From Fundidesulfovibrio putealis DSM 16056 (GTDB lineage: Bacteria; Desulfobacterota; Desulfovibrionia; Desulfovibrionales; Desulfovibrionaceae), in the NCBI RefSeq assembly GCF_000429325.1, contig NZ_KE386886.1, positions 19,653 to 83,652 on the forward strand: 64,000 bases of DNA, given 5' to 3'. Below the pieces are notes generated by a model that searched no databases, was not told where the DNA came from, and worked only from the letters and a program-made list of their open reading frames with translations. Of the stretch, positions 8,715-16,222 are shown piece by piece (position 1 is the first letter of the stretch; each line of letters opens with the position of its first letter). The translations under genes and the position numbers were made by a program.

Positions 8715-9131
8715 CTAGTCCGCCTCGTAGAGGGCCTCCACCACGATGCCGATGCCGCCGCGCGGGCGGAAATTGCCCGTGACCATCATCCGGCGCGGCT
8801 TGCAGGCCGAGGACAGGTCGTCCAGGATGCGATTGGTCAGGGTTTCCATGAAGCTCGGCTCGCCCCGGTAGCTGAACAGGTACAGCTTCAGCGACTTGGA
8901 CTCGATGCAGCGCTCGCCCGGCACATAGGTGATGGTTATGGTGCCGAAGTCGGGCTGGCCGGTCATGGGGCAGAGGCTGGTGAACTCCTCGGTCTCGAAG
9001 GTGATCTGGTATTCGCGCTCCGGGAAGCGGTTGGGGAAGGTTTCGATAAGCCCCGGCTCCACGCGCTCGGGGTAGGCGGTCCCGGCCTGGCCCAGGTGGG
9101 TCAGGGCGGACACGTCGTCTTGTACGCTCAT
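8715..9131 (-). CDS. queF: NADPH-dependent 7-cyano-7-deazaguanine (preQ0) reductase
   Basis: 138 residues from ATG 9131, chosen for AAGGAG 6 bases upstream; the frame extends 21 codons further. This single-domain type I QueF reduces the nitrile of preQ0 to the amine of preQ1 in queuosine synthesis. The T-fold signature is clear: EEFTSLCPMTGQPDFG gives nucleophile Cys54 and Asp61, and ESKSLKLYLFSYR is the NADPH/substrate block. It is divergent from queE-queC across an 84-base gap, which probably holds both promoters. QueD and tgt are not in the window. Confidence 0.95.
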   Translation of the reverse strand: MSVQDDVSALTHLGQAGTAYPERVEPGLIETFPNRFPEREYQITFETEEFTSLCPMTGQPDFGTITITYVPGERCIESKSLKLYLFSYRGEPSFMETLTNRILDDLSSACKPRRMMVTGNFRPRGGIGIVVEALYEAD

Positions 9132-9215
9132 TGCTTGCTCCTTGCGGCGGCATCTTTTGACACCGCGCCCCATCTGGATTAGGCTTTCGTCCATCTTGCG
9201 TCAAATGGTGGGCGG

Positions 9216-9854
9216 ATGCCGGTAGTCGTCACGGAGATTTTTCATTCCATCCAGGGGGAGTCCTCGCACGCGGGGCGTCCCTGCACTTTCGTGCGTCTCT
9301 CGGGTTGCAACCTGCGCTGCTCCTGGTGCGACACCAGCTACTCCTGGGCTGACGGCAAGGTCATGAGCCGAAAGGACGTGATGTGGGCCGTGGCCCGGCA
9401 CCGCTGCCGACTGGTGGAAATAACCGGCGGCGAGCCCCTGGCCCAGCGCGAGACGCCGCTTCTGGCCAAGAAGTTCCTGGAGCACGGCTACGAGGTGCTG
9501 GTGGAGACCAACGGCACGTTCCCCGTGGACGTGCTGGACAAACGCGTGACCGCCATCGTGGACATCAAATGCCCGTCCAGCGGCATGCACACCTCCACCG
9601 AGTGGAGCAACCTGGAGCGGCTGCGCGAAAAGGACGAGCTGAAATTCGTCATCGCTGACCGCCAGGACTTCGACTACGCCGCAGGCATCGTGCGGCGCAT
9701 CCTGCCCCAGACGCGCCACATCCACTTCTCGCCCGTGCTGGCCCAGCTGCCGCCCGCCGAGTTGGTGGCCTGGATTCTCGAAGAGCGCCTGCCCATCCGC
9801 CTGGGGCTGCAACTCCACAAGCTCATCTGGGACCCCGACGCGCGCGGGGTCTGA
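9216..9854 (+). CDS. queE: 7-carboxy-7-deazaguanine synthase (radical SAM)
   Basis: 212 residues. This radical SAM enzyme contracts the ring of carboxytetrahydropterin to 7-carboxy-7-deazaguanine, which QueC then converts to preQ0. The cluster motif CNLRCSWC gives Cys31, Cys35 and Cys38. The N-terminal EIFHSIQGES is the substrate block seen in all QueE proteins, and EITGGEPL is the SAM-binding GGEP motif. The length is normal for the short bacterial form. It is followed after 21 bases by queC and lies opposite queF. The Shine-Dalgarno is weak (GGGCGG very close to the ATG), so the start is less certain than the identity. Confidence 0.95.
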   Translation: MPVVVTEIFHSIQGESSHAGRPCTFVRLSGCNLRCSWCDTSYSWADGKVMSRKDVMWAVARHRCRLVEITGGEPLAQRETPLLAKKFLEHGYEVLVETNGTFPVDVLDKRVTAIVDIKCPSSGMHTSTEWSNLERLREKDELKFVIADRQDFDYAAGIVRRILPQTRHIHFSPVLAQLPPAELVAWILEERLPIRLGLQLHKLIWDPDARGV

Positions 9855-9875
9855 CATCATAATCGAGGTTTCATC

Positions 9876-10559
9876 GTGAAGAACGCCGTCGTCCTGTTCT
9901 CCGGAGGCTTGGACTCCTCCACCTGTCTGGCCATCGCCAAATCGCAGGGATACCGTGCTTATGCCTTGAGCTTCCGCTACGGACAGCGCCACGAGGTGGA
10001 GCTGGACGCCGCGCGGCGCGTGGCAAAGCATCTGGGCGCCGCCGGGCACCTGATTTTGGACGTTCCGCTGGGGAAGATCGGCGGGTCGGCGCTGACCGCC
10101 GAGATCGACGTGCCGAAAGACCGGGACGTGAGTGTGATGGAGGACGAAATCCCCGTGACCTACGTCCCAGCCAGGAACACGGTTTTCCTGTCGCTGGCGC
10201 TGGCCTGGGCCGAGGTGCTGCCCTCGGCGGACATCTTCATCGGGGTGAACGCGCTGGACTATTCAGGGTATCCTGATTGCAGGCCGGAGTTCGTGGCCGC
10301 GTTCGAGAATATGGCCAATCTGGCGATTAAAGAGGCCGTCGAGGGACGGCTGAAGATGAAGATCCACGCGCCGCTGATGCACTGGGACAAGGCGCGGATT
10401 ATCCAGGAAGGCATGAAGCTGGGGGTGGATTACGGGCTGACGCACAGCTGCTACGACCCGAGCGAGGACGGGCTGGCGTGCGGGAGATGTGATTCGTGTT
10501 TGCTCAGGAAGAAGGGATTTGAAGAGGCTGGGGTGGAGGACCCGACGGGGTATTGTTAA
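9876..10559 (+). CDS. queC: 7-cyano-7-deazaguanine synthase
   Basis: 227 residues from GTG 9876, with CGAGG 7 bases upstream. This ATP-dependent enzyme turns 7-carboxy-7-deazaguanine and ammonia into preQ0. It has the PP-loop SGGLDS at residues 9-14 and the zinc site Cys192, Cys202, Cys205, Cys208 (CxnCGRCDSC). It is the last GC-rich gene before an abrupt fall in GC content. The stop is at 10557-10559, and the AT-rich islet begins within a few bases. Confidence 0.95.
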   Translation: MKNAVVLFSGGLDSSTCLAIAKSQGYRAYALSFRYGQRHEVELDAARRVAKHLGAAGHLILDVPLGKIGGSALTAEIDVPKDRDVSVMEDEIPVTYVPARNTVFLSLALAWAEVLPSADIFIGVNALDYSGYPDCRPEFVAAFENMANLAIKEAVEGRLKMKIHAPLMHWDKARIIQEGMKLGVDYGLTHSCYDPSEDGLACGRCDSCLLRKKGFEEAGVEDPTGYC

Positions 10560-10692
10560 CCTATCCTACATTCGACTGGACATTGTGGTCAATTTCACAC
10601 ATCATTTTCTCGGGATTGCCAGCTCACCGCAACACACCGACCAATTATTCAGTTCAAATCGGGACGTATTTTTTTGCTAATACCACTGCCAG

Positions 10693-11097
10693 ATGCAATT
10701 CTTTAACAGAACCATTACAGAACCCATCGTGGGAGGGTCCGCCAGGATTGAACCAACTGTAGGGTCATTCCAAGAAGCGTATTGCCTATACGAGGCTGAC
10801 TTTTTGAGGCTGCAAAGCAACGACTCCTTGCCCATAAAAGGCGCAAAATATTCTGCGACGGTTAGCCTTGGATACTTGCTCAGTGTACTTGCCAAGTACG
10901 CCGTTAACTTCTATACGCCAAACAAATACACAATAGAACAATGGGAGTGGGCTATCCCAATTGTTGGATTTATTATTTCTTTGCTGATGTTCCTCATAAG
11001 CCTTGCCTTTCCTAGCGAAAAAAAGAAAGTCTTGAAGAAAATTCAAAAGCATTTCTCTGAAGCACCGCAAGTTACGGAGATCAGAAATGGTCGCTAA
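10693..11097 (+). CDS. Hypothetical two-helix membrane protein in AT-rich islet
   Basis: 134 residues. The N-terminal ~50 residues are soluble. Two membrane helices follow, at about 53-73 (SATVSLGYLLSVLAKY) and 87-107 (AIPIVGFIISLLMFLISLAF). The C-terminus is strongly basic (SEKKKVLKKIQKHF), so the tail should face the cytoplasm. No clear Shine-Dalgarno precedes ATG 10693, so the start is uncertain. The GC content is far below that of the neighbours, suggesting horizontal acquisition. It overlaps the next gene by 11 bases, so the two form a translationally coupled pair. I recognise no family. Small membrane protein plus soluble partner is a layout seen in toxin-immunity and defence modules, but nothing here proves such a role. 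Confidence 0.6.
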   Translation: MQFFNRTITEPIVGGSARIEPTVGSFQEAYCLYEADFLRLQSNDSLPIKGAKYSATVSLGYLLSVLAKYAVNFYTPNKYTIEQWEWAIPIVGFIISLLMFLISLAFPSEKKKVLKKIQKHFSEAPQVTEIRNGR

Positions 11098-11542
11098 ATT
11101 TTCAGATCTCCACGTTCCCGACGGATATACTCCGTTCGGCACCATTGAACTCTGTGGCAACACAATAATCAATGGCGAAATACTATTCTTAATAAACACA
11201 TTCATACCACTTCTTATCGGAACTGGGAAACAACCTCGCATATGGCTATCAGGATACGCGAAGAACAACGCATATCCAATCCAGTACATCGTCGATTCCA
11301 AATCACAAGCAAACTTTGTTCACATAAAAAGAAATGCAAACAAAACAAAAGTCAAAATCGAATCAAACAACATAATCACCATCATCAAAACTTCTGCGGA
11401 CAAAATAACAATTCCGCACATCGACCTGCGGCCCATTGGAATAAACATCCACGGAGACACGACTGAACTCAAGGTTTCAAATGGAACACTCCGCAAAAAT
11501 AAATTCGTAAACACAAAAATAATGATCAAATTTACGGAGTAA
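11087..11542 (+). CDS. Hypothetical soluble beta-rich protein in AT-rich islet
   Basis: 151 residues from ATG 11087 (GGAG about 8 bases upstream), inside the end of the preceding membrane-protein gene. The sequence alternates Ile/Val with Lys/Asn/Thr (KTKVKIESNNIITIIKTS, KITIPHIDLRPIGINIHGD), which suggests mostly beta strands. One hydrophobic stretch (EILFLINTFIPLLIG) may be a buried strand-helix rather than a membrane span. No catalytic motif is visible. Of the 60 bases at 11341-11400, 20 are G or C, against roughly two thirds in neighbouring genes, and codon use is A-rich (AAA, ATA, AAC). Both features point to foreign origin. Function unknown. Confidence 0.6.
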   Translation: MVAKFSDLHVPDGYTPFGTIELCGNTIINGEILFLINTFIPLLIGTGKQPRIWLSGYAKNNAYPIQYIVDSKSQANFVHIKRNANKTKVKIESNNIITIIKTSADKITIPHIDLRPIGINIHGDTTELKVSNGTLRKNKFVNTKIMIKFTE

Positions 11543-11709
11543 ACGACTCAGAACTCACAATCAGAAGAATGAAGAACAAGAATTAAGCGTGGACCTCCTC
11601 CAACCCCAACTACAAATTCAACAACTACCCAATTACGCAACGCAGCAGCATCTGTTGCACACATTCGAGGGAGAGAGGAAGCACCACTTTACCACCACCT
11701 CTCATCCTT

Positions 11710-11897
11710 TCATTCGCCTCCACCCCAGGCACTTGTATCTTCCAAAAACTCCAACACCTCCTGCTCATCCACTCCCTGGCTCGCCAGCAGCGACTGACGC
11801 CTGAACTCCTGCGCCCTGCCGAGCCGTTCAAATCCGGCACCCAAAGTTCCACCAGCCGCATGCCCGGCCTTTCTTCCTCGCGCCTTTCCATCACCAT
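11710..11897 (-). pseudogene. Frameshifted MazE-like (DUF3018-type) antitoxin remnant
   Basis: From ATG 11897 the frame reads GMRLVELWVPDL, the hallmark of the DUF3018 MazE-like antitoxins (RPVQIWVPDT in relatives). The frame then loses sense. The -1 frame from about 11830 continues with FERLGRAQEFRRQSLLAS and EVLEFLEDTSAW up to TGA 11710-11712, which is exactly the expected C-terminal half (ARRQSLL..., FID...W). One net base has therefore been lost. The N-terminal ~15 residues typical of the family also seem short. It starts five bases after the ElyC/YdcF-like gene. No intact MazF-type toxin follows on the minus strand. Confidence 0.65.
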
Positions 11898-11902
11898 CCC
11901 CC

Positions 11903-12700
11903 CTACTGAAACACCCGCTTCAACTTAAACCACGCCATCCCAATCAACTCATGAGCGCACGCCCCGGACAGCACCGCCCCTGACGCCGAGGGGAACAACA
12001 AAAATTTCAGCTGCGGGTGCGTGGTGGAGATATGCGCCGTCGGCGCTGCCACCACATCCACCCCGTAGGCCTCAAACAGCATCATGGACCGGGGCATATG
12101 CAGCGCGGACGTCACCAGCAGGACCCTGTCGCCGCCGACCACCCCGGCGATGATCTTGGCCTGCTCCTCGGTATCCCTGGACTCCGGTTCCATGACGATC
12201 CGGTCCGGCGAGACTCCCAGATCACGCGCCATCTCGGCCATCACATTCGCCGCAGGCCCGCTCTCCACATAGCCGCCGCCCGATACCAGCAGCTTCGCCT
12301 CCGGGAACCGGTTGGCCAGCACCACCCCCTCCACCACGCGGTGCAGCGTGTCGCCGGAGTTGCGGCTGGTCACGGGGACGTATGTGTTGTTGGTGGACGC
12401 GCCGCTCAGCACCACGATCCACTTCGCGCCGCCGGGAACTGCGGTCTCCTTCAGCACCGGCGGATACTCGTACTCCAGCCGCCGCATGCACTCATTGGGC
12501 ACGTACGGCACGGACTGGACGATCAGGAAAAGAACGCCGACCGCAGCCAGCCACTTGCCGAGCCTGACCCGCCGCCCCAGGCAGATGCACCCGACCCCGG
12601 CGGCCACAAGAATCAGCGCCAGGGAATACGGATAGATCAGCAGCGAGACTATTTTCTTGATCACGAAGAAATCAAAGGGAGAATCCATCATACCTGCCAT
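11903..12700 (-). CDS. ElyC/SanA/YdcF family (DUF218) envelope protein
   Basis: 265 residues (start could also be ATG 12688). Two N-terminal membrane helices (about 17-40 and 47-66) are followed by a DUF218 domain: WIVVLSGAST, then NRFPEAKLLVSGGGY, SRDTEEQAKII and LLVTSALHMPRSMMLFEAYG. These blocks, including Glu-Glu and the His of SALHMPR, are typical of the ElyC/YdcF group. In E. coli ElyC affects peptidoglycan precursor (undecaprenyl carrier) metabolism and SanA affects outer-membrane barrier function. The catalytic domain should face the periplasm. It is transcribed towards the antitoxin remnant. Family assignment is good; the exact role is inferred. Confidence 0.8.
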   Translation of the reverse strand: MAGMMDSPFDFFVIKKIVSLLIYPYSLALILVAAGVGCICLGRRVRLGKWLAAVGVLFLIVQSVPYVPNECMRRLEYEYPPVLKETAVPGGAKWIVVLSGASTNNTYVPVTSRNSGDTLHRVVEGVVLANRFPEAKLLVSGGGYVESGPAANVMAEMARDLGVSPDRIVMEPESRDTEEQAKIIAGVVGGDRVLLVTSALHMPRSMMLFEAYGVDVVAAPTAHISTTHPQLKFLLFPSASGAVLSGACAHELIGMAWFKLKRVFQ

Positions 12701-12801
12701 TGCGGGAACGCCTGTTCCTGCGCGTCATTGCGTGTTCATCAGGCCATGCGGCGGACGACTCATCTTTCCAGGTGCACTCCCTGCGCTGCCGCAAGTCTCT
12801 G

Positions 12802-13905
12802 CTAACGGCAAAGATAGTGCGTATTGAACGGGTCCGTGGGGATCTCGCAGACTTCGACGGCATCAAACCCGGCCTCTTCCAGCATCTCCAGCGCCTTCTG
12901 CCTGCCCCACATGGTGCCAAGCCCCGCCCCGCCGTCCACCAGCCCCACCTGCATGCAGTGCATCAGGCTGACCGTATACAGGAAGGTGCCTATGGGATGA
13001 TTCAGGTTCCCGGCCAGGGGCGTCTCGGCCTTGATGTCCACCATGGAGAACATGCCGCCCTCGGCCAGCACGGCCCGGACGCCGCGCAGCACCTCCAGGG
13101 GGCGGGTCTGGTCGTGCACGGAGTCGAAGGCGGTGATGTAGTCGAAGCGCCCGAACCGGCCAGCGCAGTCGGCGTCGACGGCCAGGCTCGCCGCGTCGCA
13201 CACCTCGAAGCGCGCGTTCCCAAGCCCCAGGCGCGCGGCCTCGGCCCTGGCCAGCTTAACGGAAGCTTCCGAGATGTCGATGCCCAGAAACTCGCTGCGG
13301 GGAAAGGCCGCCGCCATCAGCAGCGACACCAGCCCCTCGGAGCACCCCACGTCCAGCACCCGGACGCCGCGCGCGAGCCGCCGCGCCATCTCGCCGTCGG
13401 CCACGGAGGGAACAAACACGTCAACCAGCACCTGCCGGTGTTTCGTGGCGGCCACCTGCCCCATCCAGTCCTGGAAGGACGGGTAGCGGTCGTAGGGCAC
13501 GCCCGCGCCGGTGGCCATGCCCTGCTGCACCTCATCCAGGGCGCAGCGGGTCAAAAGCGGCAGCTCCTGGGTGTACACGCCGAAGTTGTCGCTCCCGGCC
13601 CGCAGGGTCAGGAAATCCGCGTGCTCGCGCGGCAGCAGGAACAGGTCCTCGCCCTGGGGCGACTCGGCAAGCTCCACCACGCCGCCGCAGACCATCACGG
13701 CCAGCCACTCGCGCACCGGGCGCTCGGCCAGCCCGGCGGCGCGCGCCACCTCGGCGCAGCTGGCGGGAGCGGCCAGCTTGTCGAGAGCCTCGAACAGCCC
13801 GGCCCGGTAGCCCAGGCACATGGCCGTGCCGAGCGCGGAGAGGTTCAGGATGTCGGTCATGCGGCCTGCGAAGGCGGCGCGCTTGTCGGCGGAGTCTGTA
13901 GTCAT
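12802..13905 (-). CDS. SAM-dependent methyltransferase with N-terminal winged helix
   Basis: 367 residues from ATG 13905 (GAGGAG upstream; the frame extends five codons). The N-terminal ~100 residues resemble the dimerisation/winged-helix domain of O-methyltransferases (AAPASCAEVARAAGLAERPV). The C-terminal class I SAM domain has motif I VLDVGCSEG, the ribose-binding acidic residue in LGIDIS, and YITAFDSVHD. It resembles the plant/bacterial O-methyltransferase and hydroxyneurosporene-methyltransferase-like group annotated generically in Desulfovibrio. The substrate cannot be told. It lies 33 bases downstream of a secreted protein gene on the same strand and may share its transcript with gluQ. 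Confidence 0.78.
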   Translation of the reverse strand: MTTDSADKRAAFAGRMTDILNLSALGTAMCLGYRAGLFEALDKLAAPASCAEVARAAGLAERPVREWLAVMVCGGVVELAESPQGEDLFLLPREHADFLTLRAGSDNFGVYTQELPLLTRCALDEVQQGMATGAGVPYDRYPSFQDWMGQVAATKHRQVLVDVFVPSVADGEMARRLARGVRVLDVGCSEGLVSLLMAAAFPRSEFLGIDISEASVKLARAEAARLGLGNARFEVCDAASLAVDADCAGRFGRFDYITAFDSVHDQTRPLEVLRGVRAVLAEGGMFSMVDIKAETPLAGNLNHPIGTFLYTVSLMHCMQVGLVDGGAGLGTMWGRQKALEMLEEAGFDAVEVCEIPTDPFNTHYLCR

Positions 13906-13938
13906 GGACGCTCCTCGCACCGGGTTTGGTCGGACAGG

Positions 13939-14544
13939 CTATTTCACAATGAATCCCAAAGCCTTGAGGTTCTTGCCCCAGACGCTCCAGTGGCCGGTCT
14001 TCATGGTCACCAGCTTGCCCTTCTCGTCGTACACTGCCTGCACGTCGGTCTCGATGGAACACTTGCGGTCATAGTTGGTGTGCGAGAGCACCAGATCCCA
14101 GTGGCCGTTTCCCAGGTCGCGGACCTTCTCCACCACGAACACGTGGCCCGTGCCCATGCGGTGCTTGGAGTTGTCCCCCAGGATGAAGATGGCGGGCGCG
14201 GCGGGCCTGGACGACACGTGCCCGTTCTGGTCCTCGCACTTGTACCAGTTGATGGGCGAAAGCTCGTAGTTGCCCCGGCAGCAGGAGTTGCCCACGCGGC
14301 AGCGCCCGTAGGGCAGGCTCTGCGGCTCACAGCGGTGGAACAGCCTGCCGTGGCTCAGCTTGTAGCAGGGTTTTGAAGGGGCATTGACGTCGATGGGCTC
14401 GCCCGTGGCCTGCGGCTTCTTCTTTTCGCTCTTTTTGGCGGCCAGCGCCACGCCGTCCTGCCCGGCCAGCACCAGCCCGAGAACCGCCGCCACCACCCAG
14501 GCCGCCCGCACGACGGACAGCCGCGACAAAAGACCCTGCATCAT
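13939..14544 (-). CDS. Secreted Cys-rich protein, possibly CHAP-like
   Basis: 201 residues from ATG 14544, with GGAGG upstream and an ATGA overlap with the gluQ stop. A signal peptide (positive MQGLLSRLSVVR, hydrophobic core, cleavage near VALAA-KK) is followed by a Lys-rich linker and a domain with seven Cys residues. Late in the domain GTGHVFVVEKV and LVLSHTNYD resemble the His and Asn parts of CHAP cysteine amidases, and GNSCCRGNYE could supply the nucleophile. This resemblance is weak and by eye only. It is exported, so a cell-wall or envelope role is plausible. No family name can be given with confidence. Confidence 0.6.
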   Translation of the reverse strand: MMQGLLSRLSVVRAAWVVAAVLGLVLAGQDGVALAAKKSEKKKPQATGEPIDVNAPSKPCYKLSHGRLFHRCEPQSLPYGRCRVGNSCCRGNYELSPINWYKCEDQNGHVSSRPAAPAIFILGDNSKHRMGTGHVFVVEKVRDLGNGHWDLVLSHTNYDRKCSIETDVQAVYDEKGKLVTMKTGHWSVWGKNLKALGFIVK

Positions 14545-15587
14545 CCAACCACCTCCATCCAGTTGTGCTCCACCACCAGCGGCCCGGCGGGCAGCGGAGC
14601 GAAGCTGAATCCGTCCACCAGATCCTGGGGCGCAGCGCGGCGCGGCGCGTCCAGAAGCCCGGCCTTCCAGGCCAGATAACCCACGATGGCCTGAGGGGAG
14701 GCCCCGGCGTCGCGCAACTGGCCGAGATCAACGTCGCCCCGGCGCTTGGAGAGGCGCCTGCCGTCCGGGTCCACCAGCAGGGGGACGTGGGCGTAGTCCG
14801 GCGCGCGCCAGCCGAAAGTATGGAACAGGTGAATCTGACGCGCCGTGGAGCTCAAAAGGTCCGCCCCGCGCACCACCTCGGTGATCTGCTGGTTCGCGTC
14901 GTCGGCCACCACGGCCAGCTGATAGGCGTGGACGCCGTCGGAGCGGCGCAGCACGAAGTCGCCGCACTCCTCGGCCAGCTCCTGCGACTGCGGGCCGAGC
15001 ACCCTGTCTGTGAACGATATGCGCACGCGGGGCACCACGAGGCGAAGCGCCGCGCCGCGCCCGCGCCCCTGGCGCGCGCTGCGCTCCTCGGGGGTGAGGC
15101 GCAGGCAGGTTCCGGCGTAGACCGGCTCGGCCTCGCCCGCGTGGGGGGCCTGGGTGACGCCGGAGTGCGGCGCGCCGTCATCGGCAACATCTCCGCTGCC
15201 TGCCCCGGCATCGGCCTGGGAAGCCTGCGCTGCGCGCAGCTCCGCGCGGGTGCAGGTGCAAGGATAGACCATCCCGCGCGCGGCCAACTCGTCCAGGCAG
15301 CGCTGGTACAGGTCGCGCCGTTCGTCCTGGGTGTAGGGGCCGTGCGGGCCGCCCACGTCCGGGCCTTCGTCCCAGTCCAGGCCAAGCCAGGAGAGGTCCT
15401 CCAGGATGTGGCGGGCGAAATGGGGCTTGCAGCGGTCCGGGTCCAGATCCTCCATGCGCAGGATCATCGCCCCGCCCCTGGAGCGCGCCGAGAGCCAGGC
15501 CAGCAGCGCGGTCCAGGCGTTGCCCAGGTGCATGCGGCCAGACGGGCTCGGAGCGAAGCGCCCCCGTATTTGACAGGACGGGTTCAT
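14541..15587 (-). CDS. gluQ: Glutamyl-queuosine tRNA(Asp) synthetase
   Basis: 348 residues from ATG 15587; the frame is open further upstream but homology begins at GRFAPSPSGRMHLGN. This truncated glutamyl-tRNA synthetase paralogue attaches glutamate to the queuosine base of tRNA-Asp. The HIGH-like HLGN and KMSKS-like RLSKRRG motifs and the zinc-site start CTCTRAEL are present. The anticodon-binding domain of GluRS is missing, as expected. An Ala/Gly/Asp-rich insertion (about residues 140-170) is longer than usual. No Shine-Dalgarno is visible before the ATG. It complements queF/queE/queC in the same window. Confidence 0.92.
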   Translation of the reverse strand: MNPSCQIRGRFAPSPSGRMHLGNAWTALLAWLSARSRGGAMILRMEDLDPDRCKPHFARHILEDLSWLGLDWDEGPDVGGPHGPYTQDERRDLYQRCLDELAARGMVYPCTCTRAELRAAQASQADAGAGSGDVADDGAPHSGVTQAPHAGEAEPVYAGTCLRLTPEERSARQGRGRGAALRLVVPRVRISFTDRVLGPQSQELAEECGDFVLRRSDGVHAYQLAVVADDANQQITEVVRGADLLSSTARQIHLFHTFGWRAPDYAHVPLLVDPDGRRLSKRRGDVDLGQLRDAGASPQAIVGYLAWKAGLLDAPRRAAPQDLVDGFSFAPLPAGPLVVEHNWMEVVG

Positions 15588-15632
15588 GGAGTCTAGGAAG
15601 TATAGAATCTGAAATAATGAGAGGTCGTCACT

Positions 15633-16196
15633 ATGATCACCCTTCTCGTTCTGCTGGGTGCCGCGTTGCTGCTGGGCCTGTTGGTGATGGCCCTGTACAA
15701 CAGTTTGGTTCGAAGCGCCAACATGGTGCAGGAGGGACTGAGCGGCGTGGACGTGCAACTCACCCGCCGAGCCGAGCTCATACCGAACCTCGTCCAGACC
15801 GTGAAAGGCTACATGACCCACGAGCGCGAACTGGTGGAACAGATCGCCGCGCTGCACGCCAGGAGCATGGCCGCGCAGGACACCGGCGAGCGACTCCAGG
15901 CCGAGGGGCTTCTGGGGCAGGCCCTGGGCAAGGTGCTGGCCCTGGCCGAGGCCTACCCAGACCTGAAGGCCAGCGCCAACTTCACGCAGCTGCAAAGCGC
16001 CCTGGCGGAGATAGAATCCGAACTCCAGATGGCCCGGCGCTACTACAACGGCGCAGTGCGCAACCTGAACATCGCCGTGGACTCCTTCCCCTCCAACATC
16101 GTGGCCCGCATGTTCGGCTTCGGCAAGGCCGAATTCTTCGAGGCCGAAAACGACTCCAAGCGCCAGGTCCCCGTGGTGGATTTCGCCTCCAAGTGA
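15633..16196 (+). CDS. LemA family protein
   Basis: 187 residues, the usual length. One N-terminal transmembrane helix (residues 2-22) leads into the helical LemA domain with VQLTRRAELIPNLVQTVKGY and RRYYNGAVRNLN, the most conserved blocks, and ends SFPSNIVARMFGF. LemA proteins are small membrane-anchored helical-bundle proteins of unsettled function, frequently next to DUF2207 or TPM-domain proteins. That is the case here: the DUF2207 gene starts 26 bases later. It is divergent from gluQ with 45 bases between starts. Confidence 0.93.
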   Translation: MITLLVLLGAALLLGLLVMALYNSLVRSANMVQEGLSGVDVQLTRRAELIPNLVQTVKGYMTHERELVEQIAALHARSMAAQDTGERLQAEGLLGQALGKVLALAEAYPDLKASANFTQLQSALAEIESELQMARRYYNGAVRNLNIAVDSFPSNIVARMFGFGKAEFFEAENDSKRQVPVVDFASK

Positions 16197-16222
16197 CCCG
16201 CACAGCACCAAGAGGATCGTTC

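Noticed and set aside
9132-9215. PreQ1 riboswitch in the queF/queE gap
   Set aside because: I could not find the short pseudoknot pattern (a hairpin with an A-rich tail and a ribosome site inside it); the gap is more likely two promoters.
11625-11709. Possible MazF toxin remnant after the antitoxin (MRGGGKVVLP...)
   Set aside because: Resemblance to MKRGDVW... is only a few residues and lacks the Trp; too weak to call.
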